From NCBI GenBank assembly GCA_965230185.1, contig OZ245995.1, positions 1,116,001 through 1,180,000 on the forward strand: a stretch of DNA of 64,000 nt, written 5' to 3'. The notes beneath the pieces were generated by a model, which did no database searches, was not told the origin of the DNA, and was given only the letters and a program-made list of their open reading frames with translations. Shown piece after piece: positions 45,019-53,971 of the stretch. This DNA is from Motiliproteus sp965230185 (GTDB lineage: Bacteria > Pseudomonadota > Gammaproteobacteria > Pseudomonadales > Balneatricaceae). The position numbers and the translations under genes are program-made. Position 1 is the first letter of the stretch. The number at the start of each line of letters is the position of its first letter.

Positions 45019-45942
45019 TTACCAGCTGAGCAGGCGGTCGGTGCCGGCGCCCACCTCCAGAATGCGTTCGGTGAGCTGTTCGGAAAACTCCCGGGTTATT
45101 CGGGAACGGGGTGATGCAGCGGGGTAGAGAATGCCGAATTTGAGGGGTATGTCAGGTTCAAAGCGACGAAACGCGATCTTACCGGGGCGGGCATAGGAGC
45201 AGTAGCTGTTGATGGACAGCGGATCCATAATGCAGATTCCCAGTCCCCGTTCGACAAAACGAAAGGCGGGAATAAAGAAACGGGTCTGCAGGCGCACGTT
45301 CATTCGGTAGCCGGCATCCTCAAAGGCGGCCTGGATGGCGTGAAAGGTCATATGATCGGGGTGCAGGGTGATCAGCGGTTCGGCATCCAGCAGCTCCGGC
45401 GTAATCAGCTCGTGGACGGCCAGCGGGTGATCGGCAGGCAGGGCGCAGACGCAGGACATGGTAAAGATTTCGTTATCGATACCCGGTTCCTGGGATGAGG
45501 CTTCGGCCAGACCGATATCATACTGACTGGAGGCCACCCACTCCCTGACCGATTTGGAGGTGCGGGTCTGCAATGAGACCTGCACCTTGGGGTGGTGGTC
45601 GAGAAAGTCCGCCACCAGGTCGGGGATGAAGAAGGTGGAGGGGCCTGGCATGCAGCCGATGCGGAGGAATCCGTACTGCTTGTTCTGGATGTCCTGTACC
45701 GTCTGGCTGACGTCGTTGATCCGGGCGAAGATCTCCTCCACCTCTTTGTAGAGGTAATCGGCTTCGGGGGTCGGGTAGAGCCGCTTCTTACGGCGCTCGA
45801 ACAGTTCGAAGCCGATCTCCTCTTCCAGCGAGCTGAGCATCATGCTCACCGCCGGCTGGGTTCGATACAGCTGCTTGGCGGCCTGCGAGACCGATCCGGT
45901 CAGCATCACCGCGCGAAAGGCTTCCATCTGCTTGAGGTTCAT
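45019..45942 (-). CDS. LysR-family transcriptional regulator
   Basis: The 307-residue protein has an N-terminal winged helix (MNLKQMEAFRAVMLTGSVSQ, AAKQLYRTQPAVSMMLSSLE). The effector domain includes FLRIGCMPGPSTFFIPDLV and FRFVERGLGICIMDPLS, resembling the OccR/NocR (opine and amino-acid catabolism) branch. AAGG lies before the ATG. Its position next to the TRAP operon and the Tct operon, on the same strand as both, makes either a possible target. Confidence 0.88.
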   Translation of the reverse strand: MNLKQMEAFRAVMLTGSVSQAAKQLYRTQPAVSMMLSSLEEEIGFELFERRKKRLYPTPEADYLYKEVEEIFARINDVSQTVQDIQNKQYGFLRIGCMPGPSTFFIPDLVADFLDHHPKVQVSLQTRTSKSVREWVASSQYDIGLAEASSQEPGIDNEIFTMSCVCALPADHPLAVHELITPELLDAEPLITLHPDHMTFHAIQAAFEDAGYRMNVRLQTRFFIPAFRFVERGLGICIMDPLSINSYCSYARPGKIAFRRFEPDIPLKFGILYPAASPRSRITREFSEQLTERILEVGAGTDRLLSW

Positions 45943-46173
45943 TACTGTGCCTTCGAATATTAATCCAGCTGATGAGTGGCTAAAAAGATAAGCGCCTGAA
46001 TTATGTTATATGCGGAACCGGAGCGCATAGCAACAGCTGCAGCCAGGGGAACCTGCTGTCTGCCGGTAGCCCGAGCTGGCGATCAGCCACTGGCAGGAAA
46101 AGGCAGAATCTGAGCCGTTTTAAAGCGCTGCTTCAGCGGCTTCTGAACGACGATGGGATGGGGGGAAAGCGGG

Positions 46174-46220
46174 AAAAAGACAGACGGCGGCCCGGATGCG
46201 TCGGCAGAGCCGGGCGCCGT
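46174..46220 (-). terminator. Terminator after tctC
   Basis: On the minus strand ACGGCGCCCGG and CCGGGCCGCCGT form a GC-rich stem with one bulge, followed a few bases on by five T residues, 20 bases past the tctC stop. The remaining bases to 45943 hold no gene. Confidence 0.55.
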
Positions 46221-46239
46221 TGAAGATCATGCAGAGTTG

Positions 46240-47190
46240 TTACTTCTTACTGGTGCGTGCTGCTTCATCCTTGTAGATGTTGTAGGTTGTCTTCAGGTCT
46301 TTAACCCAGTCGGCACCGTGACGGAAGTCCACCAGTGCACCGATGTTTTCGTAGGCTGCCAGAACCTTGGGATCTTTCATGACCTTTGCGGTGGCTTTGG
46401 TCAGCTTGTTGATGACTTCCTGAGGTACGCCCTTGGGTGCGAAGACGCCGGACCAGCCGCCGAAGCTGCCCATGATGCCGTAGTCAGAGAAGGTCGGAAC
46501 ACCCGGGAAGGCATCCATTTTCTGGTCGATGACCAGTGCCCGTGCACGGTCGGCCTTCACGTGTGGGCCGAATGCCGGCGGGAAGGAGACCGCAGAATCG
46601 ATGTGACCACCGACCACGGAAACCATGGAGTCCGCAGCGCCTTTGGCGTGTACGTACTTAACCTTGTAACCGGCCTGATTGGCAATGATGTTTGCCATGA
46701 TGGTGCCGGAAGAAGAGGCGCCCCAGGATCCCTGAGTAACGTTTTTGCTCTTAGCGCCAGCCACAAACTCTTCAAAGTTCTGGTAAGGGCTGTCTTTAGA
46801 AACCACTACTGCCAGCGGTACTGAGGTGAACTTTACAACGGGCTCAAAGGTATCAAAGTTGTAAGGCGTGTTGCTGAAGTTTGGCGTCACCAGCATGTTA
46901 CTCAGACCCGCATTGATCAGCGTGTAGCCGTCGGCTTTAGCACGGGCCACGAAGGATGTGCCAACCACACCGCCGCCACCGGTTTTGTTGATCACGACCA
47001 CCGGAACACCCAGCTCTTTCTCTACCGCGTCGGCCCAGATGCGGGTCGTCAGGTCGGAATCACCGCCAGCACCCCAGGGGACAATAACGTTGATCGGCTT
47101 CTCCGGGTAGGCCGCCATTGCTGCACCGGATCCGAGGGTGACGGCCAGGGCTGCGGTCAGAGTCGCCAGTGATTTCTTGAGGTTCTTCAT
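46240..47190 (-). CDS. tctC: Tripartite tricarboxylate transporter binding protein, TctC/Bug family
   Basis: The 316-residue periplasmic protein has a signal peptide ending GAAMAAYPEKPI. Bug-family features include VIVPWGAGGDSDLTTRI, NKTGGGGVVG and FAPKGVPQEVINKLTKATAK. The family binds carboxylates by two water-mediated loops. It is the third gene of the operon (TctB, TctA, TctC), separated by 119 bases, so it may also have its own promoter. AGAGGAAA precedes the ATG. Confidence 0.92.
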   Translation of the reverse strand: MKNLKKSLATLTAALAVTLGSGAAMAAYPEKPINVIVPWGAGGDSDLTTRIWADAVEKELGVPVVVINKTGGGGVVGTSFVARAKADGYTLINAGLSNMLVTPNFSNTPYNFDTFEPVVKFTSVPLAVVVSKDSPYQNFEEFVAGAKSKNVTQGSWGASSSGTIMANIIANQAGYKVKYVHAKGAADSMVSVVGGHIDSAVSFPPAFGPHVKADRARALVIDQKMDAFPGVPTFSDYGIMGSFGGWSGVFAPKGVPQEVINKLTKATAKVMKDPKVLAAYENIGALVDFRHGADWVKDLKTTYNIYKDEAARTSKK

Positions 47191-47309
47191 AGTTATTTCC
47201 TCTGGTTTGTTTTTTTTAGGTTAAATACTCTTCACACCGATGTGCCCTGATAAGTTGCACAGCGAATTGTGAGTTCTGATCCTGCGAAGGACGGTTTATG
47301 TTTTTCTGC

Positions 47310-48830
47310 TCAGGCGGTTTTTTCCTGTGCCGGAGCAGAGGGTCTGGAAGCTTTTCGTTTCATGCGCATGCTCGAGTAAACAAAGAATGCGGACAGTGCG
47401 ATAAACACCCAGGAGAACGGTGATGCAAACAGCAGGTGATACTCAGTACCGACAATGGCGAAGGCCTGATCCAGGTTCTGCTCCAGGAACGGTGTCAGGA
47501 TAAAGCCGATGATAAACACCGCCGGGTTCAGCCCGACCATGCGCATGCCGTAGCCCACGACGGTAAAGGCAATCAGTACCAGGATGTCGTCCATGTTCTG
47601 GCCCGCGGTGAAGGCGCCGGTGAAGGCGAATACAGTCACACAGGGGAAGATGTAGTAACGACGCAACGACGCCATCTTCACAAAGAACCTGAAACCTGAG
47701 CGTGCAATACCCAGCAGGAACAGATCGGTGATCAGAAAGCCTGCAAAGATCGCGTAGATGGTTTCGGTATGCTCAAAGAAGATCATCGGGCCCGGCGTCA
47801 GACCGTGGATCAGGAATGCCCCCATCAGCAATGCAGCTACATCGTCGCCGGGAATACTGAGGGTCAGCATAGGAATCATGCTGGAACCGCAGACCGCGTT
47901 GTTGGCGGATTCCGCCGCTGCGATCCCCTCGACAGAGCCCTTACCGTATTCATCCGGCTTCTTGGAGGTACGCTTCGCTTCACCGTAGGCGATAAAGGCC
48001 GCCGTACTGGAACCCAGGCCCGGCAGGGCGCCGATAAAGGTGCCGATACCGCTGGATTTCAAAATGGTACGGAAGACCTGGCGGAACTCTTTAAAGCTGA
48101 TGCGGTTATCGGCCGGATTCGGTGAGCTGGTGATGGCCAGTTCATGGTGTGGCACCTTGCGGCGACGGATCACATTGATCACCTCCGGCATGACCAGGAT
48201 ACCGATCAGCATCGGCGTAAAGGTAAAGCCCCCCATCAGCTCGACAAATCCGAAAGTAAAGCGGGACGATCCGGTAATGGAGTCCATGCCGACCATCGCA
48301 AACAGCATCCCCAGACAGCAGGAGAGCAGACCGCGGGGAATGGATTCACCGGCCATCGAACCGATCACGGTAAAGGCAAACAGCAGCAGGAACACTTTCT
48401 CAATCGGACCCGCCTGCAGGGAGACCGCCGAGATCGGCGCGGCGACCAGGATCAGCACCAGGGTTGCCAGCATCTCGCCGGAGACTGACGAGAACAGCGA
48501 GATATCGAGGGCCTTACGCGCTTTACCCAGTTTGGTCAGTGCGTTGCCATCCAGGGCGGTCAGAAACGATGCCGCCGCACCCGGCGTGTTGATCAGGATC
48601 GCAGAGATTGAGCCGCCGTAGATGCCGGCTTTATAGACCGCCAGCAGCATGGTAATGCCGATGATCGGATCAACATAGAATGTCATCGGCAGCATAATCG
48701 CGATTGCCATGATGGCGGAGATGCCTGGAATGGCGCCGAAAATAATACCGATGAATACACCGGCAATAATGCCCAGAATCGGGCCCACTGCCAGGATCGA
48801 CGAGAAACCGCTGAGAATATTTTCAAACAT
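47310..48830 (-). CDS. tctA: Tripartite tricarboxylate transporter large permease, TctA
   Basis: The 506-residue protein has about 11 membrane segments, with GIIFGAIPGISAIMAIAIML, YGGSISAILINTPGAAASFL and the second-repeat block GALPGLGSSTAAFIAYGEAK. These glycine-proline loops are diagnostic of TctA. It begins 14 bases after tctB. Confidence 0.94.
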   Translation of the reverse strand: MFENILSGFSSILAVGPILGIIAGVFIGIIFGAIPGISAIMAIAIMLPMTFYVDPIIGITMLLAVYKAGIYGGSISAILINTPGAAASFLTALDGNALTKLGKARKALDISLFSSVSGEMLATLVLILVAAPISAVSLQAGPIEKVFLLLFAFTVIGSMAGESIPRGLLSCCLGMLFAMVGMDSITGSSRFTFGFVELMGGFTFTPMLIGILVMPEVINVIRRRKVPHHELAITSSPNPADNRISFKEFRQVFRTILKSSGIGTFIGALPGLGSSTAAFIAYGEAKRTSKKPDEYGKGSVEGIAAAESANNAVCGSSMIPMLTLSIPGDDVAALLMGAFLIHGLTPGPMIFFEHTETIYAIFAGFLITDLFLLGIARSGFRFFVKMASLRRYYIFPCVTVFAFTGAFTAGQNMDDILVLIAFTVVGYGMRMVGLNPAVFIIGFILTPFLEQNLDQAFAIVGTEYHLLFASPFSWVFIALSAFFVYSSMRMKRKASRPSAPAQEKTA

Positions 48831-48844
48831 CTGATTCTCTCCCC

Positions 48845-49309
48845 TTACAGCGACCAGGTTGGCAGATAGACCCGCAGAAACTCTCTGGATCCGTAATAGA
48901 TCAGTACGGGGGTAATAACAGACACCGCAGTGATAGGAATCCAGTTTCGGCCACCCAGCAGCACAGCAACGCCGAGCATGACAAAGGGAGTGGTTACCAG
49001 GAATCCGAGATGAGGGACTGCGAGCCAGTAGGCTATGAAGATACCGATATAGATGAAGATGCCTGAGAAACCGTCGGTGATAATGATTTCCCGGCTTTCG
49101 ATCTCAGCGCCACTGAGTAGTTTTCTGAGCGACTGGATAGCGATAGTCGTAGCAAAAATAATGATAAAGCCCGCCACGACACGGGGCAGAAACATGATGC
49201 CCAGATCGCTTTCAGCCCCACCTTCCACAAGGTTGTCGCTGGTTAGGATGATCACCGAAACGATGATCAGGAACGTCGACAGGACGACGTCTGTTTTTCT
49301 TCTGTCCAT
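48845..49309 (-). CDS. tctB: Tripartite tricarboxylate transporter small permease, TctB
   Basis: The 154-residue protein has four membrane helices with the TctB pattern (LGIMFLPRVVAGFIIIFATT near the first loop and FLVTTPFVMLGVAVLLGGRN near the end). It heads the operon; the usual order is C-B-A, so here the binding protein gene is displaced to the end. Confidence 0.9.
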   Translation of the reverse strand: MDRRKTDVVLSTFLIIVSVIILTSDNLVEGGAESDLGIMFLPRVVAGFIIIFATTIAIQSLRKLLSGAEIESREIIITDGFSGIFIYIGIFIAYWLAVPHLGFLVTTPFVMLGVAVLLGGRNWIPITAVSVITPVLIYYGSREFLRVYLPTWSL

Positions 49310-50234
49310 TGTGCCACCTGAACACTTCTTATTTTTTTGTCGACCTCAGCGAACCGGTGAAAGGTCGCGCTGGCGGACCCTTCAGGCTGTGGAAACAGCC
49401 GAACAGTCGCTGCCATGGGTCGCTGTTCTATCCAGTGTAAATAAACGGGATATAGATACAATTCGAAAAAATATTTGAAAATATAAGTTTTGCTTATGTT
49501 TTTTTGTGGGGTGCCCCGGCCGGGAATCACCGGGGCCGGGGGGGAACTGGCGGGGTTGCATCGGCTGTCAGTTGTGCGGTTAAAGCCCTATAGTCGGGTC
49601 GGGTCGGGTCGGGTCTGGCCTGACGTCGTCATGGATCCGAAAAGACAACCTTAACAGCAGGTAGTCGAAAACGGCAGATCGGTTATTGAGCGCTCTGTGG
49701 TGTCGGAGAGCGGATATGGCGAGCGCTATTCAGTTGCTGCTGCCATTCAGCTGGCCTGAATCGGAATACTGTCGGCGAAGTTTAAACAACATAAGCAAAC
49801 CTGATGACCTGTTAAGTATTAACGATTTGGCATTATGTTTTTTGAGGCAAATAATAATTGCATCAAGGCTCTGACCTGAATCGTTCTGGATAACAGGCTG
49901 AATAACAATAAAAGAAGAACCTCGGTGCAGGCGTCGCCCGCAACCACTGAACGGTTGCACAATCCCGGCGCTGGTAACTCGCTTCTGATCCCTTCTCTTA
50001 TCTGTTCTGGCAGCTATCTGTTTCGGTAAACAAGGTGGTGTGCAGGTTGTGCGCGCCTGTTTACGCCGGCCACGTTCGGTTCGTTACCTTAAATCGAAGA
50101 TTCAGGCTGCTGACCGATCCGGCGCAGCTGAAGAGTCCCTGTCCGGAACATACAGACAGGGAAGAACAGGTTCGTAGGTGGTCTGGCAACAGCGCCGGCC
50201 AGTTGAAGAACAACCGATGACAAGCGAGTAACAG
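49310..50234. promoter_or_regulatory. Long intergenic region between the tct operon and ridA
   Basis: 925 bases with no convincing gene. A stem-loop lies at 49514-49541 (CCCCGGCC, GGCCGGGG). A TCGGG unit is repeated four times at 49594-49613, giving four GGG tracts with two-base loops, a textbook G-quadruplex pattern. The middle part (49800-49860) is AT-rich. The two flanking operons are divergent, so both promoters lie here. Confidence 0.5.
49596..49613 (+). repeat. Four-tract G-quadruplex motif
   Basis: GGG repeated four times, separated by TC each time, within a five-base tandem repeat. Structure formation is inferred from pattern only. Confidence 0.6.
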
Positions 50235-50594
50235 ATGATCCAACGTCAACATTCCAATCAACGTATGAGCCAGCTGGTGAGCTGTGCGAACCTGATCTGG
50301 ACCGCCGGTCAGGTGGCCGGAGATCCCTCCGAGGATATGGTAGGACAGACCCGCCAGATCCTGGCACAGATCGACGGCCTGCTGGCCGATGCCGGCACCG
50401 ATAAGAGCAATCTGATCAGCGCTAATATCTGGGTTTCGGATATCGCTCAGTTCGCCCGGATGAATGAAGTCTGGGACGCCTGGGTGGACAGTGACAACCC
50501 GCCGGTCCGGGCCTGTGTGGAATCCCGTCTGGCTCGTCCCGAACTGCTGGTCGAGATTCAGGTGGTGGCGGCCCGCAGGGGCGCTGACGATTAA
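50235..50594 (+). CDS. RidA-family enamine/imine deaminase
   Basis: The 119-residue protein has the RidA/YjgF layout: ANLIWTAGQVAGDPSEDMVG, QTRQILAQIDGLLADAG, NLISANIWVSDI and VRACVESRLARPELLVEIQV, with the conserved Arg near the C-terminal ESRL and Glu in LVEI. The family hydrolyses reactive imines from flavin amino-acid oxidation. It precedes a DadA-like flavoenzyme by 39 bases, whose imino-acid product it would remove. An internal ATG ten codons in is an alternative start. Confidence 0.9.
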   Translation: MIQRQHSNQRMSQLVSCANLIWTAGQVAGDPSEDMVGQTRQILAQIDGLLADAGTDKSNLISANIWVSDIAQFARMNEVWDAWVDSDNPPVRACVESRLARPELLVEIQVVAARRGADD

Positions 50595-50633
50595 CCGGCT
50601 GTGAGGGGGGCGGCCGGGCCGCTCCATCTGCTT

Positions 50634-51887
50634 ATGAGAGAAGATAGATCCACACTCCATGTCGGCATTATAGGCGCCGGTATCGTCGGCCTCTCCAGCG
50701 CCCTCTGGCTGCAACGGGCCGGTTACCGGGTCACCCTGATCGACCGGGATCAACCAGGCCAGGGCACTTCGTTTGGCAATGCCGGCCTGTTTGCCGACTA
50801 TGCCCGACTGCCATTCGCAAGCTTTTCGCTGATGTGCAAAATGCCGGGTATGCTGATGGATTCCGAGAGTCCGCTGTCACTGAGACCCCATTATCTGCCG
50901 GCACTGGTGCCTTACGGCTGGCACTTTGCCAGAGCCTGTCTGCCGGCTAATTACAAACGTGGACGGACTGCGCTGACGGCGATTCAGCAACATACACTGG
51001 CCGCCGATGAGGTGCTGATTGACAGTGCCGGCGCCCGGGACCTGATTCGTCATGAAGGTTGTCTGGGACTGTTCAGCACTGCAGAAGGTTACCGGGACGC
51101 CCGCGAAGGACAGCTGTCGGAACGCCGGGAGCAGGGGGTTGAGATGGAGTTGCTGGACACTGCTCAGGTCCGGGAGCTGGAACCCGGGCTGAGTGATTTC
51201 CACGCCGGCGGCGTGTTCTACCCGAATACCCGCTTTACCGTCAGCCCGGTCGGACTCTGTCAGCGCTACGCCGAACGCTTCAGCGCCGATGGTGGTGAGC
51301 TGGTCAGCGACGAAGTCCGCGGCATCATCTACAGTGACAACGGTGTCGAACTGCTGTCTGAAGGGAGCAAGCGCAGCTTTGATCGGCTGGTCATCGCCGC
51401 CGGTGTTTCATCCCGGGCGCTCTGTGCCGAGCTGGGCCTGAAGATTCCTCTGGTGTCAGAGCGAGGCTATCACCTGACCCTGGAAGATGATGGCCAGCCG
51501 CTGAATCGACCGGTGGGCTGGCTGGACAATGCGGTGTTTCTGACGCCGATGAACGACGGTGTCCGAGTGGCGGGCACTGCCGAGTTTGCCGATCGGGACG
51601 CCCCACCCAGTTCCCAGAGAACCGATATTATGCTCGGTCATGCCCGGCGGATGCTGGGGCGGGAGGTGGGGGTGAAGAACTCCTGGGTCGGCAGTCGGCC
51701 ATCGACCCCGGATTCGCTGCCAGTCATCGGACCGATTCCGGGAAAACCACGGGTTACTCTGGCGTTCGGTCACGGTCATCTGGGTCTGACGCTGGGAAGC
51801 ATTACCGGCAAGCTGGTCAGCGAAATGGTGACGGGCGGCGAAAGCAGCATCGACCTGCGACCCTTTGCGCCGGAGCGTTTCAGCTGA
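50634..51887 (+). CDS. D-amino-acid dehydrogenase-like FAD oxidoreductase
   Basis: The 417-residue flavoprotein has an N-terminal dinucleotide-binding motif VGIIGAGIVGLSSALWLQ and YRVTLIDRDQPGQGTSFGNA, as in DadA. A C-terminal DSLPVIGPIPGKPRVTLAFG and HGHLGLTLGSITGKLVSE segment follows. DadA-type enzymes deaminate D-amino acids to 2-oxo acids through an imine. An ATG at 50634 gives the family start; the frame opens at a GTG 11 codons earlier. RidA upstream and a racemase downstream fit D-amino-acid breakdown. Confidence 0.9.
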   Translation: MREDRSTLHVGIIGAGIVGLSSALWLQRAGYRVTLIDRDQPGQGTSFGNAGLFADYARLPFASFSLMCKMPGMLMDSESPLSLRPHYLPALVPYGWHFARACLPANYKRGRTALTAIQQHTLAADEVLIDSAGARDLIRHEGCLGLFSTAEGYRDAREGQLSERREQGVEMELLDTAQVRELEPGLSDFHAGGVFYPNTRFTVSPVGLCQRYAERFSADGGELVSDEVRGIIYSDNGVELLSEGSKRSFDRLVIAAGVSSRALCAELGLKIPLVSERGYHLTLEDDGQPLNRPVGWLDNAVFLTPMNDGVRVAGTAEFADRDAPPSSQRTDIMLGHARRMLGREVGVKNSWVGSRPSTPDSLPVIGPIPGKPRVTLAFGHGHLGLTLGSITGKLVSEMVTGGESSIDLRPFAPERFS

Positions 51888-51959
51888 GGCATCAGTCATT
51901 CAGACCTGTGCGGTGCCGGTCCGGCAGCGCACAGGCAGAACATTCAGATAACAACAGGT

Positions 51960-52682
51960 ATGGTTATGATTCTTAAAGGCGGCCACAATCTCTGCGATAT
52001 CCCGATCGGGGTTATTTCGCTGCAGTCGTATTTTCCCAAGCCTCCGGGACACATTAAAAACCCTGGCAGCCTCGGCTTCCCGGTGCTCTATAAGACGGTC
52101 GAAGGGGCAACCATCGACCGGCTGATCCGGGAACGCGATCCGGCGCTGCTGGAACCCTTTATCGAGGCAGCCAGGGAACTGGAGCGGGAGGGGGTGCGGG
52201 CCATCACCGGCAGCTGTGGTTTCCTGGCATTGCACCAGAAAGAGATTGCCGATGCCGTCAGTATCCCGGTGTTTATGTCCAGCTTGCTTCAGGTACCGCT
52301 GGTGCGGCAGATGCTGCCCTCTGATCAGCTGGTTGGGGTGGTGGTCGCCAACCGCCAGGCGCTGAGCGCCGATCACCTGCGCGGTGTCGGCGTCAGTGAT
52401 GAGCGGCTGGTTATCACCGGACTGGAGAATCAGCCCCAGTTCAGTGAGGTGATTCTGCGAGGCGACAGCAACGACCTGGATATGGACCAGTTCCGCCAGG
52501 AGCTGTTTGCCGTCGTAGCGGAGATGCTGGAAAACAACCCGAAGGTTGGCGCACTGGTACTGGAATGTACTGATCTGTCCCATTTCGCGCCGGCGCTGAA
52601 CGAGCATTTCGGACTGCCCGTATTCGATCTGACCAGCCTGGCCCGGATGGTCGCAGCCACGGTGACTCGAACCGTCGCCTGA
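51960..52682 (+). CDS. Aspartate/glutamate racemase-family protein
   Basis: The 240-residue protein has the two catalytic cysteines of this superfamily, in TGSCGFLA (about residue 82) and LECTDLSHFA (about residue 204). Related proteins racemise acidic amino acids or hydantoins or act as decarboxylases. It lies 72 bases after the FAD dehydrogenase gene, so it probably supplies or removes the D-form of the substrate. AACAGG lies just before the ATG; a second ATG is two codons in. Confidence 0.85.
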   Translation: MVMILKGGHNLCDIPIGVISLQSYFPKPPGHIKNPGSLGFPVLYKTVEGATIDRLIRERDPALLEPFIEAARELEREGVRAITGSCGFLALHQKEIADAVSIPVFMSSLLQVPLVRQMLPSDQLVGVVVANRQALSADHLRGVGVSDERLVITGLENQPQFSEVILRGDSNDLDMDQFRQELFAVVAEMLENNPKVGALVLECTDLSHFAPALNEHFGLPVFDLTSLARMVAATVTRTVA

Positions 52683-52769
52683 GCCTTCAGCTGATCTTTC
52701 AGCGCTTTACCGGCCGAGGACCGCGACAGCGCCGTTGGTGCGACGCTGTCGGCGCGGCCCGCAGCTTCA

Positions 52770-52810
52770 CTGCGATACTGCTGCAGAGTGGGCGGTATCG
52801 CAGGCTTTTT
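52770..52810 (+). terminator. Rho-independent terminator after the racemase gene
   Basis: CTGCGATAC and GTATCGCAG form a nine-base-pair stem with a 16-base loop, followed by GC and five T residues. It ends the RidA-DadA-racemase unit. Confidence 0.75.
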
Positions 52811-52982
52811 CATTCCCCGCAGATTCCTGTCCCGATGATTTTTTCGGGAACACCCGAATTGTGAGTACCGTCCTTCCGGCTTATAGTATTCAGGCGTCCT
52901 GACCGGATCTTTCCGCGCCGGTTGCGAAGAATGAAGGGGATTCCGGAATGAGGCCCTGGCCTTACCCCCGGGGCGGTGTGCT

Positions 52983-53870
52983 ATGTCCATAAAAGCACTG
53001 CGCGCCCTGGCGACAATTGCACGGGAAGGCAGTTTTGCTGCCGCCTCCGAGAAGTTGCATCTGACTCAGTCAGCCATCAGCGTTCAGATCAAAGCGCTGG
53101 AGCAGCAACTGGGCTTCGAGATTTTTGATCGCAGCAGCCGCAGCCCCCGTCTCAATGCCGATGGCCGTACGGTGCTGAAGCGGGCGGAAGATATTCTTTC
53201 CCAGTATGAACGGCTCGGTGACGGACTGGGTCCGGACAGCGACTTTTCCTTCGAATTTTCAATCGGCGCCATCCGCACCGCCCAGTACATGCTGGCGCCG
53301 GTACTGGCGAAGCTGCTGGCCCAGCACCCGCGCCTGCAGCTGAAAGTCTCCCGGGGACTTTCATCTGCACTGGCCGAGCGGGTTGAACAGGGCGAGCTGG
53401 ACGCTGCCCTGATCGCCGATCCCCGGGGCAGCGGCTCGGCGCTCTGTGACTGGAGCCTCTATCAGGAGCAGCCGTTCTACGTGGTGGCTCCTGCCGGTAT
53501 TGTTGCATCCGACGATGAGGAACTGCTGACTCACTACCCCTTTATCCGTTTCGATCGTCAGGCCTGGGCCGGGCGGATTATCGACGAAGAGCTGAAACAG
53601 CGGGGACTGGAACCCCGGGAGGTGATGGAGCTGGATTCGCTGGAGCCGGCCCTGCAGATGGTCGAATTCGGGCTGGGCATTACCGTCATCCCCTGCGGCA
53701 GAGAGGATTACAAACAGTTGTGCGGCCAGTACCTGCTGATGCCCTTCGGATCGCCACAGCGGGTACGACGGATGGGGGTTTATCAGAAGAAACAGCACCC
53801 GCGAAGGCAGGTGACCGAGCTGGTGATCGCCGGGCTGCGGGCGCGGTCGGCCAGCATGGAAAAAGGTTAA
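52983..53870 (+). CDS. LysR-family transcriptional regulator
   Basis: The 295-residue protein opens MSIKALRALATIAREGSFAA, followed by LHLTQSAISVQIKALEQQLG, a standard LysR winged helix. The effector domain has FSIGAIRTAQYMLAPVLAKL and ALQMVEFGLGITVIPCG. It is co-directional with the racemase unit but separated by its terminator and 300 bases. It may control that unit or the AEC permease 101 bases downstream. Confidence 0.88.
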   Translation: MSIKALRALATIAREGSFAAASEKLHLTQSAISVQIKALEQQLGFEIFDRSSRSPRLNADGRTVLKRAEDILSQYERLGDGLGPDSDFSFEFSIGAIRTAQYMLAPVLAKLLAQHPRLQLKVSRGLSSALAERVEQGELDAALIADPRGSGSALCDWSLYQEQPFYVVAPAGIVASDDEELLTHYPFIRFDRQAWAGRIIDEELKQRGLEPREVMELDSLEPALQMVEFGLGITVIPCGREDYKQLCGQYLLMPFGSPQRVRRMGVYQKKQHPRRQVTELVIAGLRARSASMEKG

Positions 53871-53971
53871 ATTATATTTCATCTAATCTGGAAAATATTG
53901 AATTATTTTTAATGTAATCGCCGGGTTATGCTGTCCGCTCCTCTGATCTCTCAGGCTGTGACGGCACCGCG

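Noticed and set aside
44621..45127. 168-codon plus-strand frame before the LysR gene
   Set aside because: It lacks a ribosome binding site, has unusual composition and overlaps the C-terminus of the LysR gene on the opposite strand.
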